The position numbers and the translations under genes are program-made. This document shows positions 54,497 through 64,000 of a stretch of DNA of 64,000 nucleotides, one piece after another (the stretch's first letter is position 1; the number at the start of each line of letters is the position of its first letter). This DNA comes from Bacillus fonticola (lineage in GTDB: Bacteria; Bacillota; Bacilli; Bacillales; JC228), in contig NZ_CP052135.1 of the NCBI RefSeq assembly GCF_012955605.1, positions 104,001 through 168,000 on the forward strand, written 5' to 3'. The notes under the pieces are model-generated. The model was not told the origin of the DNA, did no database searches, and saw only the letters and a program-made list of their open reading frames with translations.

Positions 54497-55389
54497 ATAC
54501 GCGAATGAAACGTCCAAATGTACAGTTTTATCAACTCGTCATTGGACTGTTACTTCTTACAAATGCGCTCGCGTTGTATCTGCTTGTCGGTGGAGATGAC
54601 GACGTACTGACTCCAGATCAGGAAACCGTTGCCACTGTAAATGGTGAAGCTATAACGAGAGAAGATTGGCTGATTACACTCGAGCAGCGCTATGGCAAAC
54701 AAGTACTACGTGACCTCATTAACCAAGCCGTTACAAGTGAGATGGCCGAGCAGGAAGCATTGCAATTGACAGAGGAAGATTTAATCCGTGAATGGACGTT
54801 GCTTCGTGGATCTTTTCCTCAGCAGTTAAAGTGGTCGAATGGGAATGAGGTTTGGAAAAACAGCATTCGTGAAACTGTCCTGCTAGAAGAATGGTTAACA
54901 AAGGATGTTGTCATTGACGAGGAACGCTTGCGACAAGCTTACGAAGAACAGAAGAGTCGCTTCCAAGTACCTGCGCTGTATGGACTCTCACACATTGTGG
55001 TGCCGACAAAAGAGGCCGCAGAAAATGTACTAACCGAATTGGAAGATGGGACTCCGTTTGATGTAATCGCTATGGAACGATCGGTTGATCCAACATCAAC
55101 AGACGCGGGTGGTTCGCTAGGCTTTTTAGAAGAAGGAGACATTCCAGCCGCCTACGTAGACCCGATTCGTTCTATAAAAACCGGGGAATGGACAGATCCA
55201 ATCGAAACTGATGGAGGATTTGCGGTAGTCTTTCTTCATGAACAAATTGAGGGTCAAGAGTATTCATTTGAAGAAGTAAAAGGATTTCTCCGTCGCCAAC
55301 TCGCTTTAGAAGAAATGACCATCCCCTATACAGTTGAATCATTTTGGAGAGATTTGGATGTTGAATGGTTTTATGGAGACCTGTCGTAA
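54493..55389 (+). CDS. yacD: YacD, parvulin-type peptidyl-prolyl isomerase
   Basis: A 298-residue secreted or anchored PPIase. An N-terminal membrane segment (about residues 13-32) has no lipobox cysteine. SurA/PrsA-like helical parts follow, and a parvulin domain spans about 155-250 ([35 protein letters not shown]). It resembles PrsA but is not the lipoprotein. Probable folding helper outside the membrane. The ATG overlaps the hslO stop, as in B. subtilis. Confidence 0.88.
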   Translation: MNTRMKRPNVQFYQLVIGLLLLTNALALYLLVGGDDDVLTPDQETVATVNGEAITREDWLITLEQRYGKQVLRDLINQAVTSEMAEQEALQLTEEDLIREWTLLRGSFPQQLKWSNGNEVWKNSIRETVLLEEWLTKDVVIDEERLRQAYEEQKSRFQVPALYGLSHIVVPTKEAAENVLTELEDGTPFDVIAMERSVDPTSTDAGGSLGFLEEGDIPAAYVDPIRSIKTGEWTDPIETDGGFAVVFLHEQIEGQEYSFEEVKGFLRRQLALEEMTIPYTVESFWRDLDVEWFYGDLS

Positions 55390-55408
55390 TATACGGCAGG
55401 TTTTTTTG
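55380..55408 (+). terminator. yacD terminator
   Basis: CCTGTCGT/ACGGCAGG hairpin overlapping the yacD stop codon, then TTTTTTT. Confidence 0.9.
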
Positions 55409-55433
55409 ATTAGTTTTAATCGAAATGAATTTC

Positions 55434-55462
55434 TTGCCTTCGTGAATAAACGCTCCTACAAT
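55434..55462 (+). promoter_or_regulatory. Promoter of ptsG
   Basis: TTGCCT (55434-55439), a 17-bp spacer and TACAAT (55457-55462), leaving a leader of only about 35 nt. No antiterminator/terminator structure of the GlcT type fits in that leader. Confidence 0.65.
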
Positions 55463-55503
55463 AGGAAAGTCTAAAAAAGTTTTCACGTGAAAGGAGTTAT
55501 AGA

Positions 55504-57591
55504 ATGAAGCGGATATTCGGAAGTTTACAGAAGGTTGGAAAAGCACTCATGCTTCCTGTAGCAATTTTACCTGCTGCTGGGATTTTACTCGGACTAGGAA
55601 CCGTGCTCTTAACAGATGAGTTTCTGACGCGGTTCCCGTTTTTTGATAATAATGTATTTGCTTTTGTTGGGGAATTAATGAGCAACGCAGGAGGCATTGT
55701 GTTTGATAACTTACCTGTTTTGTTTGCTCTGGGAGTAGCGATAGGGCTAGCGGGGGGAGAAGGTGTTGCTGGTCTTGCTGCATTACTTGGCTACTTAATT
55801 ATGAACGTTACCATGGGTGTTATTGAATTTGGCTCGTTGGAAAACATCCCCACAGAAACGTTGGATTCGCCAAAATATGCGACGTTGTTAGGAGTGCCGA
55901 CGCTGCAAACAGGTGTTTTTGGGGGAATTATCGTCGGTGCACTTGCCGCCTATTTGTATAAGCGATTTTACAACATTGAATTGCCATCATACTTAGGTTT
56001 TTTTGCTGGTAAACGCTTTGTTCCCATTGCTACTGCATTTAGTGCTATTTTGTTAGGTGTGCTGTTAACACTCGTGTGGCCACCTATACAATCAGGTTTG
56101 AATGCATTTTCTACAAACTTATTGGAGGCAAATACCACTCTTTCGGCATTTATTTTTGGGGTCATTGAGCGTTCCCTAATTCCGTTTGGATTACATCACA
56201 TTTTCTACGCGCCGTTTTGGTTTGAATTCGGTTCGTACGTAAATGCAGCGGGAGATATCATTCGTGGTGACCAACGTATTTTTTTCGAACAATTACAGGA
56301 TGGAGCGGAGTTAACAGCTGGTACATATATGACAGGGAAGTTTCCGTTTATGATGTTCGGATTGCCAGCTGCCGCCCTTGCAATTTATCATGAAGCGCGT
56401 CCGGAACGGAAAAAGGTTGTAGCAGGAATAATGGGTTCCGCAGCATTGACTTCTTTTTTAACAGGCATTACAGAACCAATCGAGTTCTCGTTCCTGTTTG
56501 TGGCACCGCTATTGTTTGCGATTCACACCGTGTTTGCTGGCTTGTCCTTTATGGTAATGGATATTTTGAATGTCAAAATTGGGATGACGTTCTCAGGTGG
56601 TCTAATTGACTTCCTATTGTTTGGTGTTTTGCAAAACCGGACAGCGTGGTACCTTGTCATCGTCGTCGGCTTAGTGTTAGCGGTTGTCTATTACTTTGGC
56701 TTTAGATTTGCCATTCGTAAGTTTAATTTACTAACTCCAGGTCGTGAAACGGAGGAAGACGAAGACGAAGAAGTTCCCTCGTCGAAAGGTAGCTCAGACG
56801 ACCTCCCTCACGACATTCTTGACGCGATGGGTGGTAAGGAGAACATTTCCAACCTCGACGCGTGTATTACACGACTACGAGTACAAGTAAACGACAAAGA
56901 CCATGTTGACAAAAAACGCTTGAAAAAGCTCGGTGCCTCCGGGGTACTAGAAGTGGGCAATAACATTCAAGCAATTTTTGGTCCGCGTTCTGACACCATA
57001 CGATCACAAATGAAAGATATTATGGAAGGGCGCACCCCGCGAAAGCAAAGAGAAGAAACGACTGCTGAGCAAGAAGTTAGGCAACAGGTGGAGGAAGTCA
57101 ACCCTGTTGGCCTCGCCAATAAACAAGGGGAAGCAGACGATTCATTTGTTGCACCGCTAACAGGTAAAATGGTTCCACTCACAAATGTACCAGATGAGGT
57201 GTTTTCACAAAAAATGATGGGAGATGGATTCGCAATTGAGCCATCTAAAGGAGAAGTCGTATCTCCGATTAACGGAACCGTTGTCAATGTGTTCCCGACG
57301 AAGCACGCAATTGGTTTGCAAGGAAACAACGGACGCGAGGTGCTCGTGCATATCGGGATCGATACGGTCAATTTAAAAGGAGAAGGATTCGATGTAAACG
57401 TGAAAGAGGGTGATGCAGTCCGCTGTGGCCAAACGCTTGTTACCTTTGACCTCGATGTGATTCGTGAAAAGGCAAAGTCGACGATCACTCCTATTATTTT
57501 CACTAACTTAGCTGAAGGGCAACGTGTAGTATTGAACGTGGCTGGTGAAGAGGTGAGAGCGAATGATGAAGATGTGATGACGATTAAGTGA
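55504..57591 (+). CDS. ptsG: PtsG, glucose-specific PTS enzyme IICBA
   Basis: A 695-residue single-chain glucose permease/kinase of the PTS. Domain order is IIC (about 1-410; ALMLPVAILPAAGILL, FDNLPVLFALGVAIGLA, GITEPIEF), IIB (about 430-510; NLDACITRLRV, phospho-Cys near 454) and IIA (about 540-690; FPTKHAIGL and VLVHIGIDTVNLKGEGF, phospho-His near 616). It closely follows B. subtilis PtsG, supporting glucose over GlcNAc. ATG after GAAAGGAGTT. In B. subtilis ptsG is elsewhere; here it lies between yacD and cysK with its own promoter. Confidence 0.92.
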   Translation: MKRIFGSLQKVGKALMLPVAILPAAGILLGLGTVLLTDEFLTRFPFFDNNVFAFVGELMSNAGGIVFDNLPVLFALGVAIGLAGGEGVAGLAALLGYLIMNVTMGVIEFGSLENIPTETLDSPKYATLLGVPTLQTGVFGGIIVGALAAYLYKRFYNIELPSYLGFFAGKRFVPIATAFSAILLGVLLTLVWPPIQSGLNAFSTNLLEANTTLSAFIFGVIERSLIPFGLHHIFYAPFWFEFGSYVNAAGDIIRGDQRIFFEQLQDGAELTAGTYMTGKFPFMMFGLPAAALAIYHEARPERKKVVAGIMGSAALTSFLTGITEPIEFSFLFVAPLLFAIHTVFAGLSFMVMDILNVKIGMTFSGGLIDFLLFGVLQNRTAWYLVIVVGLVLAVVYYFGFRFAIRKFNLLTPGRETEEDEDEEVPSSKGSSDDLPHDILDAMGGKENISNLDACITRLRVQVNDKDHVDKKRLKKLGASGVLEVGNNIQAIFGPRSDTIRSQMKDIMEGRTPRKQREETTAEQEVRQQVEEVNPVGLANKQGEADDSFVAPLTGKMVPLTNVPDEVFSQKMMGDGFAIEPSKGEVVSPINGTVVNVFPTKHAIGLQGNNGREVLVHIGIDTVNLKGEGFDVNVKEGDAVRCGQTLVTFDLDVIREKAKSTITPIIFTNLAEGQRVVLNVAGEEVRANDEDVMTIK

Positions 57592-57660
57592 TAGTCAAGG
57601 TGGAACTGTTAAAATAGCTTAATGATGCGTATAAAATGGCTATGCGCTTTACCCTTTCGT

Positions 57661-57689
57661 TTGACAGCCTATTCATATCCTTGTTACAG
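57661..57689 (+). promoter_or_regulatory. Promoter of cysK
   Basis: TTGACA (57661-57666), a 17-bp spacer and TTACAG (57684-57689), 41 bp upstream of the ATG. Confidence 0.65.
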
Positions 57690-57730
57690 TAAAACCAATC
57701 ATTCTACTATGAATTAAGAGGGGTGTACAT

Positions 57731-58660
57731 ATGGTTCGGATCGCAAATTCCATCACGGAGCTCGTTGGAGAAACACCGGTTGTGAAACTTCAACGACTCG
57801 TAACCGAAGACATGGCAGAAGTGTACGTCAAATTAGAGTATATGAACCCGGGAAGCAGTGTAAAAGACCGGATTGCCCTTGCAATGATTGAGGACGCTGA
57901 AAGCACTGGGAAGCTTCAAGCAGGAGATACCATTGTCGAACCAACAAGCGGTAATACAGGAATTGGCCTTGCAATGGTGGCTGCTGCAAAAGGATATCGA
58001 ACGCTTCTCGTGATGCCAGAAACGATGAGTATGGAGCGTCGTAATCTGTTACGGGCATACGGCGCTGAGCTAGTACTTACTCCGGGACCAGAAGGAATGA
58101 CCGGTGCTGTAAAGAAAGCAGAAGAACTGGCAAAAGAAAAAGGCCACTTTATGCCACAGCAATTTGAAAATCCAGCTAACGTAAAAGTCCACCGTGAGAC
58201 AACGGGGAAAGAAATTATTGAACAAATGGGCGATCAGTTAGACGCCTTTGTAGCAGGTATTGGTACAGGCGGAACGATTACAGGGGCAGGCGGACTGCTC
58301 AAGGAAAAATACCCTGATTTGAAAGTGTACGCTGTGGAACCTAAAGATTCACCGATATTGGCAGGTGGAAAGCCAGGACCACATAAAATCCAAGGTCTCG
58401 GTGCTAACTTTGTTCCCGGCATCTTAAACACGGACATTTACGACGAAATCATTCATATCACAACAGAAGATGCATTTGAGTATGCTCGTCGGGTAGCGAA
58501 AGAAGAAGGCATTTTAGGGGGCATTTCCTCTGGTGGGGCCATTTTCGCAGCCATCAAAGTAGCAAAAGAGTTAGGACCAGGCAAAAAGGTACTCACCGTG
58601 CTACCATCGAACGGAGAACGCTATTTAAGCACACCTCTATATCAATTTGAACAAGAGTAA
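57731..58660 (+). CDS. cysK: Cysteine synthase (O-acetylserine sulfhydrylase A)
   Basis: A 309-residue fold-type II PLP enzyme making cysteine from O-acetylserine and sulfide. PLP lysine in [14 protein letters not shown] near residue 46, the substrate loop [20 protein letters not shown] near 75, the phosphate-binding [12 protein letters not shown] near 179 and GISSGGA near 265. ATG after AAGAGGGGTGTAC. In B. subtilis cysK is followed by the pab genes of folate synthesis; here a terminator and folP follow directly. Confidence 0.96.
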   Translation: MVRIANSITELVGETPVVKLQRLVTEDMAEVYVKLEYMNPGSSVKDRIALAMIEDAESTGKLQAGDTIVEPTSGNTGIGLAMVAAAKGYRTLLVMPETMSMERRNLLRAYGAELVLTPGPEGMTGAVKKAEELAKEKGHFMPQQFENPANVKVHRETTGKEIIEQMGDQLDAFVAGIGTGGTITGAGGLLKEKYPDLKVYAVEPKDSPILAGGKPGPHKIQGLGANFVPGILNTDIYDEIIHITTEDAFEYARRVAKEEGILGGISSGGAIFAAIKVAKELGPGKKVLTVLPSNGERYLSTPLYQFEQE

Positions 58661-58664
58661 ACAG

Positions 58665-58700
58665 CGTGCGCTCTCTTCTTTTTAAGAAGGGGGCGCCTTT
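58665..58700 (+). terminator. cysK terminator
   Basis: GTGCGCTCTCTTCTT/AAGAAGGGGGCGC hairpin then CTTTGTTTG. Confidence 0.7.
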
Positions 58701-58732
58701 GTTTGTAGGTTTTGGAAGTTATGAACAGGTAG

Positions 58733-58761
58733 TTGCGGGTGAGGAAGTGCTTTAGTATGAT
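58733..58761 (+). promoter_or_regulatory. Promoter of the folP-dusB run
   Basis: TTGCGG (58733-58738), a 17-bp spacer and TATGAT (58756-58761), 40 bp before folP. Confidence 0.55.
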
Positions 58762-58801
58762 GAAGACAAGTAAAATTTGACTGAGTGAGGGAGTTTCGAT
58801 C

Positions 58802-59611
58802 ATGAGCAATCCATCGCATCTTTTTTCTCAAGAGAAAACTTATATTATGGGAATCGTAAATCGCACCCCGGATTCGTTTTCGGATGGTGGTCGGTATACG
58901 AATTTAGATACAGCAGTACACCACGCCTTACATCTCGTCAAGGATGGAGCAGACGTGCTCGACATCGGTGGTGAATCGACACGACCGGGGTTTGATACCG
59001 TCACAGCGGAAGAAGAGATCGAACGTGTTGTGCCTTTAATCAAGCGCTTGGCAGACGAAACGGATGTACCCATCTCTGTGGACACATACAAAGCGGAAGT
59101 GGCTGAGGAAGCAGTGAAAGCGGGTGCCGCTGTATTGAATGATGTGTGGGCAGGCGAAAAGAGTCCGTCTACATTGAACGTGGCGAAGCGTTATGAAGTT
59201 CCGATTATCCTGATGCATAACCAAAAGGAACCGCAGTACACCGACGTCGCGGCAGATGTTTGTGCTTATCTACAATCACGCCTTGATGTAGCCAGAGAGA
59301 TGGGCATTCCTGAAGAGCATCTCATTGTAGACCCAGGTATCGGATTCGGAAAAACATTCGAACATAATATAACCGTGCTACAGCAACTAGAAAAAGTCGT
59401 CGAGCTAGGAGTTCCTGTTCTCCTTGGAACATCGAGAAAACGGTTTATCGGGCATATTTTAGGAACCGATGAGAACGAAAGAATGGAAGGCACGCTCGCC
59501 ACGGTGGCCTACGGGATACAAAAAGGTTGCCACATTATGCGCGTACACGATGTAAAGGAAGCAAAAAGACTCGCCACCGTTATGGATATATTGTTAAGAA
59601 AAGAGGGATAA
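58802..59611 (+). CDS. folP: Dihydropteroate synthase
   Basis: A 269-residue TIM barrel joining p-aminobenzoate to the pterin pyrophosphate; the sulfonamide target. MGIVNRTPDSFSDGG (near residues 17-31), DIGGESTRPG (near 58), VSVDTYK-type ISVDTYKAEVAEEA and LLGTSRKRFIG (near 205) are present. The usual NVTPDSF is NRTPDSF here. ATG after GAGGGAGTTTCG. It opens the folP-folB-folK-yazB-dusB run with its own promoter; sul in B. subtilis. Confidence 0.95.
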   Translation: MSNPSHLFSQEKTYIMGIVNRTPDSFSDGGRYTNLDTAVHHALHLVKDGADVLDIGGESTRPGFDTVTAEEEIERVVPLIKRLADETDVPISVDTYKAEVAEEAVKAGAAVLNDVWAGEKSPSTLNVAKRYEVPIILMHNQKEPQYTDVAADVCAYLQSRLDVAREMGIPEEHLIVDPGIGFGKTFEHNITVLQQLEKVVELGVPVLLGTSRKRFIGHILGTDENERMEGTLATVAYGIQKGCHIMRVHDVKEAKRLATVMDILLRKEG

Positions 59612-59613
59612 TC

Positions 59614-59985
59614 ATGGATTGCATTCGGATGAAGGAAATGGAGTTTTACGGCTATCATGGCGTTTTTCCTGAAGAGACAAAACTGGGACAGCGTTTTCGA
59701 ATGAATGTTACTTTGCAACTCTCTTTGCAAAAGGCTGGTAAGTTAGATGACTTACAATACTCTGTCAACTATGGTGACGTGTACAATCTGTGCAAGGAAG
59801 TGGTAGAGGGCACGCCAGTAAAACTAGTAGAAACTCTAGCTGAACGAACAACTGCCGTGATATTTCAACAGTTCACGCATGTACAAGCTGTCACTGTTGA
59901 AGTCATTAAACCAGATCCACCAATTCCTGGGCACTATAAAGAGGTTTCGGTTGAAGTGACTAGAGAGCGCACAGCCTATGAATAG
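59614..59985 (+). CDS. folB: Dihydroneopterin aldolase
   Basis: A 123-residue tunnelling-fold enzyme that cleaves dihydroneopterin to 6-hydroxymethyl-dihydropterin. MEFYGYHGVFPEETKLGQRF (catalytic region, residues 9-28), SVNYGDVY and VKLVETLAERTTAVI with the pterin-binding Glu near 73, KPDPPIPGHY at the end. ATG 59614 lies two bases after the folP stop codon with AAAGAGGGA in front. It overlaps folK by 8 bp. Confidence 0.94.
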   Translation: MDCIRMKEMEFYGYHGVFPEETKLGQRFRMNVTLQLSLQKAGKLDDLQYSVNYGDVYNLCKEVVEGTPVKLVETLAERTTAVIFQQFTHVQAVTVEVIKPDPPIPGHYKEVSVEVTRERTAYE

Positions 59986-60502
59986 AGCATACCTATCACT
60001 GGGTTCAAATATGGGTGACCGTTCCCGTTTCCTTCAGGATGCTGTGGAGGCACTTACTAAGGATAAGGCAATTAACGTTGTACAAGTTTCCTCACTCTAC
60101 GAAACAGACCCTGTAGGCTTCGAAGATCAAGCGCCGTTCTTAAATAGTGTCGTTGCTATCGATACGACTTTTCACCCTCAAGAATTGTTGCGGTGTATAC
60201 AAACCATAGAACAAACTTTAGGACGCACGCGCTTGTTTCGCTGGGGTCCTAGAACGATCGACCTTGACATTTTGCTGTTTAACCAAGAAAATTATAAATC
60301 AGAAACGTTAACGATTCCCCACCCGAGATTGCATGAACGAGCATTTGTACTCGTCCCGCTGTTGGAAATTGCTCCGAGTGCACAGTTGCCCGGGATGGAC
60401 AAACCACTCTCAGAAATCCTAGAGAACCAATCCGTAGCTAAAGGAGTTCGACCATGGAAGCAGAGAAATGGGGACGTAAAATCCGCGCCTATCGAAAGCT
60501 AA
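59978..60502 (+). CDS. folK: HPPK, 2-amino-4-hydroxy-6-hydroxymethyldihydropteridine pyrophosphokinase
   Basis: A 174-residue kinase supplying the activated pterin to FolP. AYLSLGSNMGDR (residues 4-15), SSLYETDPVGFEDQAPFLN, GPRTIDLDILLF (metal Asp pair near 95) and IPHPRLHERAFVLVPL near 110-125. Starts inside the end of folB (8-bp overlap). Its last 49 bp overlap yazB in another frame, a compact arrangement also known in B. subtilis. Confidence 0.95.
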   Translation: MNRAYLSLGSNMGDRSRFLQDAVEALTKDKAINVVQVSSLYETDPVGFEDQAPFLNSVVAIDTTFHPQELLRCIQTIEQTLGRTRLFRWGPRTIDLDILLFNQENYKSETLTIPHPRLHERAFVLVPLLEIAPSAQLPGMDKPLSEILENQSVAKGVRPWKQRNGDVKSAPIES

Positions 60503-60660
60503 AAGGGTATACACAAGAAGGACTGGCAAAGTCTATTGATATATCGGTTTCTATTTTGGGAGAAGTAGAACGTGGCAACCGTATGCCTTCGCAAATTCTA
60601 GTTGAAAAAGTAGCTGAAGAATTACAGATCGACAAAAAGCTCCTCACTCCAGAAGAGTAA
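60454..60660 (+). CDS. yazB: YazB, small XRE-type DNA-binding protein
   Basis: A 68-residue single helix-turn-helix protein of the Cro/XRE type ([40 protein letters not shown]). The target is unknown. ATG 60454 lies within folK, after AAAGGAGTTCGACC. Its presence between folK and dusB is a constant feature of Bacillales, so it may regulate this cluster; that is inference. Confidence 0.9.
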   Translation: MEAEKWGRKIRAYRKLKGYTQEGLAKSIDISVSILGEVERGNRMPSQILVEKVAEELQIDKKLLTPEE

Positions 60661-60685
60661 AGAGGTCAACAAGGAGGAAACAAAC

Positions 60686-61687
60686 ATGTTCTCAATCGGA
60701 GATATTCAAATTAAAAACCGTGTTGTGCTAGCCCCTATGGCTGGTGTTTGTAACTACGCTTTTCGTCTAACAGTGAAGGAGTTTGGAGCAGGCCTTGTTT
60801 GTGCAGAGATGGTGAGCGACAAAGGGATCGTATTCAAAAATGAGAAAACGATGAACATGCTCTATATCGACGAACAAGAAAAACCAATGAGCTTGCAAAT
60901 TTTTGGTGGCGAGCGGGAAACCCTCGTAGAAGCGGCGAAGTTTGTAGACAAGAACAGTAACGCTGACATTATTGACATTAACATGGGTTGCCCTGTTCCG
61001 AAAATCACAAAGTGTGACGCGGGAGCAAGATGGCTGTTAGACCCTAACAAGATTTACGAAATGGTGTCTGCAGTGGTGGACGCTGTCGATAAACCCGTCA
61101 CAGTAAAGATGCGTACGGGGTGGGATAGTGACCATATCTATGCTGTTGAGAATGCACGTGCCATCGAAAGAGCTGGTGGAAAAGCTGTAGCTCTCCACGG
61201 TCGCACACGTGTCCAAATGTATGAAGGTACTGCCGACTGGAGTATGATTAAAGAAGTGAAAGAGGCAGTAAACATTCCTGTAATCGGAAATGGGGACGTG
61301 CAAACACCTCAAGATGCGGAGCGTATGCTGCAAGAGACAGGTTGCGACGGTGTGATGATTGGACGCGCAGCACTAGGAAATCCTTGGATGATTTACCGTA
61401 CCGTACACTATTTAGAAACGGGCGAACTAGCTGATGAGCCTTCTGTGCGAGAAAAGATAGAAGTCTGTAAGCTTCATTTAGACAGACTCATCTCTTTGAA
61501 GAATGAAGATATCGCGGTACGTGAAATGCGCAAGCACGCTGCCTGGTACTTAAAAGGCGTTCGTGGCGGTGCGAAATACCGAAAAGATATTAACGAAACA
61601 CTAACTCGGAATGACCTTGTCTCGCTACTAGACCGTCTCGTAGAAGAGATCGAGGCGAAGGAAGCCGCTAATTCTCAGGCTGTATAA
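60686..61687 (+). CDS. dusB: tRNA-dihydrouridine synthase (DusB family, YacF)
   Basis: A 333-residue FMN TIM-barrel enzyme reducing uridines in tRNA D-loops. [16 protein letters not shown] at the start, [20 protein letters not shown] near 92-112 with the catalytic Cys near 97, VKMRTGWD near 143, HGRTR near 173 and [10 protein letters not shown] near 203. ATG 60686 after CAAGGAGGAAAC. It ends the folate run; lysS has its own promoter starting 4 bp later. Confidence 0.94.
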   Translation: MFSIGDIQIKNRVVLAPMAGVCNYAFRLTVKEFGAGLVCAEMVSDKGIVFKNEKTMNMLYIDEQEKPMSLQIFGGERETLVEAAKFVDKNSNADIIDINMGCPVPKITKCDAGARWLLDPNKIYEMVSAVVDAVDKPVTVKMRTGWDSDHIYAVENARAIERAGGKAVALHGRTRVQMYEGTADWSMIKEVKEAVNIPVIGNGDVQTPQDAERMLQETGCDGVMIGRAALGNPWMIYRTVHYLETGELADEPSVREKIEVCKLHLDRLISLKNEDIAVREMRKHAAWYLKGVRGGAKYRKDINETLTRNDLVSLLDRLVEEIEAKEAANSQAV

Positions 61688-63280
<1,593 letters not shown>

Positions 63281-63288
63281 AGACCAAG

Positions 63289-63326
63289 AGCTGATCAACT
63301 TCATAACAAGTTGGTCAGCTTTTTTA
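63289..63326 (+). terminator. lysS terminator
   Basis: AGCTGATCAACTT/AAGTTGGTCAGCT: a 13-bp stem followed by TTTTT. Confidence 0.9.
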
Positions 63327-63423
63327 TAAATAATGATAAAAAACACCTTGCATGAAGATTTGAACCATGCTATAGTTATCAACGTTGTTCGAAATTCAAA
63401 TCAATCGCCTAACAAAAAAGGTG

Positions 63424-63452
63424 TTGACATTGAATGATGAACTTGGTATTAT
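63424..63452 (+). promoter_or_regulatory. Promoter of the second rRNA operon
   Basis: TTGACA (63424-63429), a 17-bp spacer and TATTAT (63447-63452). The boxA and the rest of the leader (63484-63586) are identical to the leader of the first operon. Only one promoter is obvious here. Confidence 0.8.
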
Positions 63453-63586
63453 ATAAAGGTCGCTCTCGCAGTGACAAAACAAGAAATTGTTCTTTGAAAA
63501 CTGAACACAAACCTGCTAGTAAGACCAAATCCAAATGGATACGGTCGTCGTTGATTTTAAAGTAAGACAGTTAAGAGCTTGCTCTT

Positions 63587-64000
<414 letters not shown>

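Noticed and set aside
55479..55494. parS-like palindrome GTTTTCACGTGAAAGG just before ptsG
   Set aside because: The 12-bp core TTTCACGTGAAA is intact, but the outer G and C that ParB needs are absent (12 of 16), and it overlaps the ribosome site region, where such bases are expected anyway.

Overview
The window is a stretch of chromosome from an endospore-forming member of the Bacillaceae. Gene content and order follow the Bacillus subtilis origin-proximal block almost gene for gene, from csfB to lysS. Sporulation-only genes are present: csfB, yabG, sspF, spoVG, fin, spoVT, spoIIE, yabP/yabQ and pdaB. Forespore and mother-cell type promoters can be read directly in front of several of them. 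The sequence is clearly not B. subtilis; the species cannot be named from the sequence alone.

Layout. 1-1004: left-truncated pdaB (minus strand) and a small unknown ORF. 1083-6627: a complete rRNA operon (16S-23S-5S, no spacer tRNA) with tandem promoters, a duplicated 5S tail and a terminator. 6865-7188: csfB with its sigma-F promoter. 7189-8436: a junk-like region holding a broken IS end, a 20-bp tandem array and a GC-rich dispersed repeat, where B. subtilis has xpaC and yaaN. 8437-13690: yaaO, tmk, darA, yaaR, holB, ricT, yabA. 13690-13940: the 5' part of a group II intron parked behind the yabA terminator. 14024-24767: trmN6, yazA, rsmI, abrB (minus), metG, tatD, yabE, rnmV, rsmA, yabG, veg, sspF, with a parS site between metG and tatD. 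24815-27232: a duplicated 99-bp repeat, then ispE, purR, ridA. 27317-28153: a 33-unit 20/21-bp tandem array followed by a second locus of the same ~127-bp repeat family. 28255-43233: spoVG, glmU, prs, ctc, pth, fin, mfd, spoVT, yabM, yabN, rqcP, yabP, yabQ, divIC, yabR. 43448-43609: tRNA-Glu and tRNA-Met (minus). 43987-63280: spoIIE, yabS, yabT, tilS, hpt, ftsH, coaX, hslO, yacD, ptsG, cysK, folP, folB, folK, yazB, dusB, lysS. 63424-64000: the start of a second rRNA operon.

Functionally the block mixes translation and RNA maturation (rRNA, tRNAs, rsmA, rsmI, rnmV, pth, metG, lysS, tilS, dusB, rqcP, ctc), replication and chromosome control (holB, yabA, tmk, mfd, parS), the switch to sporulation (abrB with Spo0A boxes, ricT, spoVG, spoIIE, csfB/fin, spoVT), and housekeeping metabolism (glmU, prs, ispE, purR, folate genes, coaX, cysK). 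Departures from the reference order are ptsG inserted between yacD and cysK, loss of pabB-pabA-pabC from the folate cluster, loss of xpaC-yaaN, and pdaB lying next to the rRNA operon that precedes csfB.

The least explained parts are the two 20-bp-period tandem arrays and the ~127-bp hairpin repeat family. I found no CRISPR array, phage, defence system or complete transposon.
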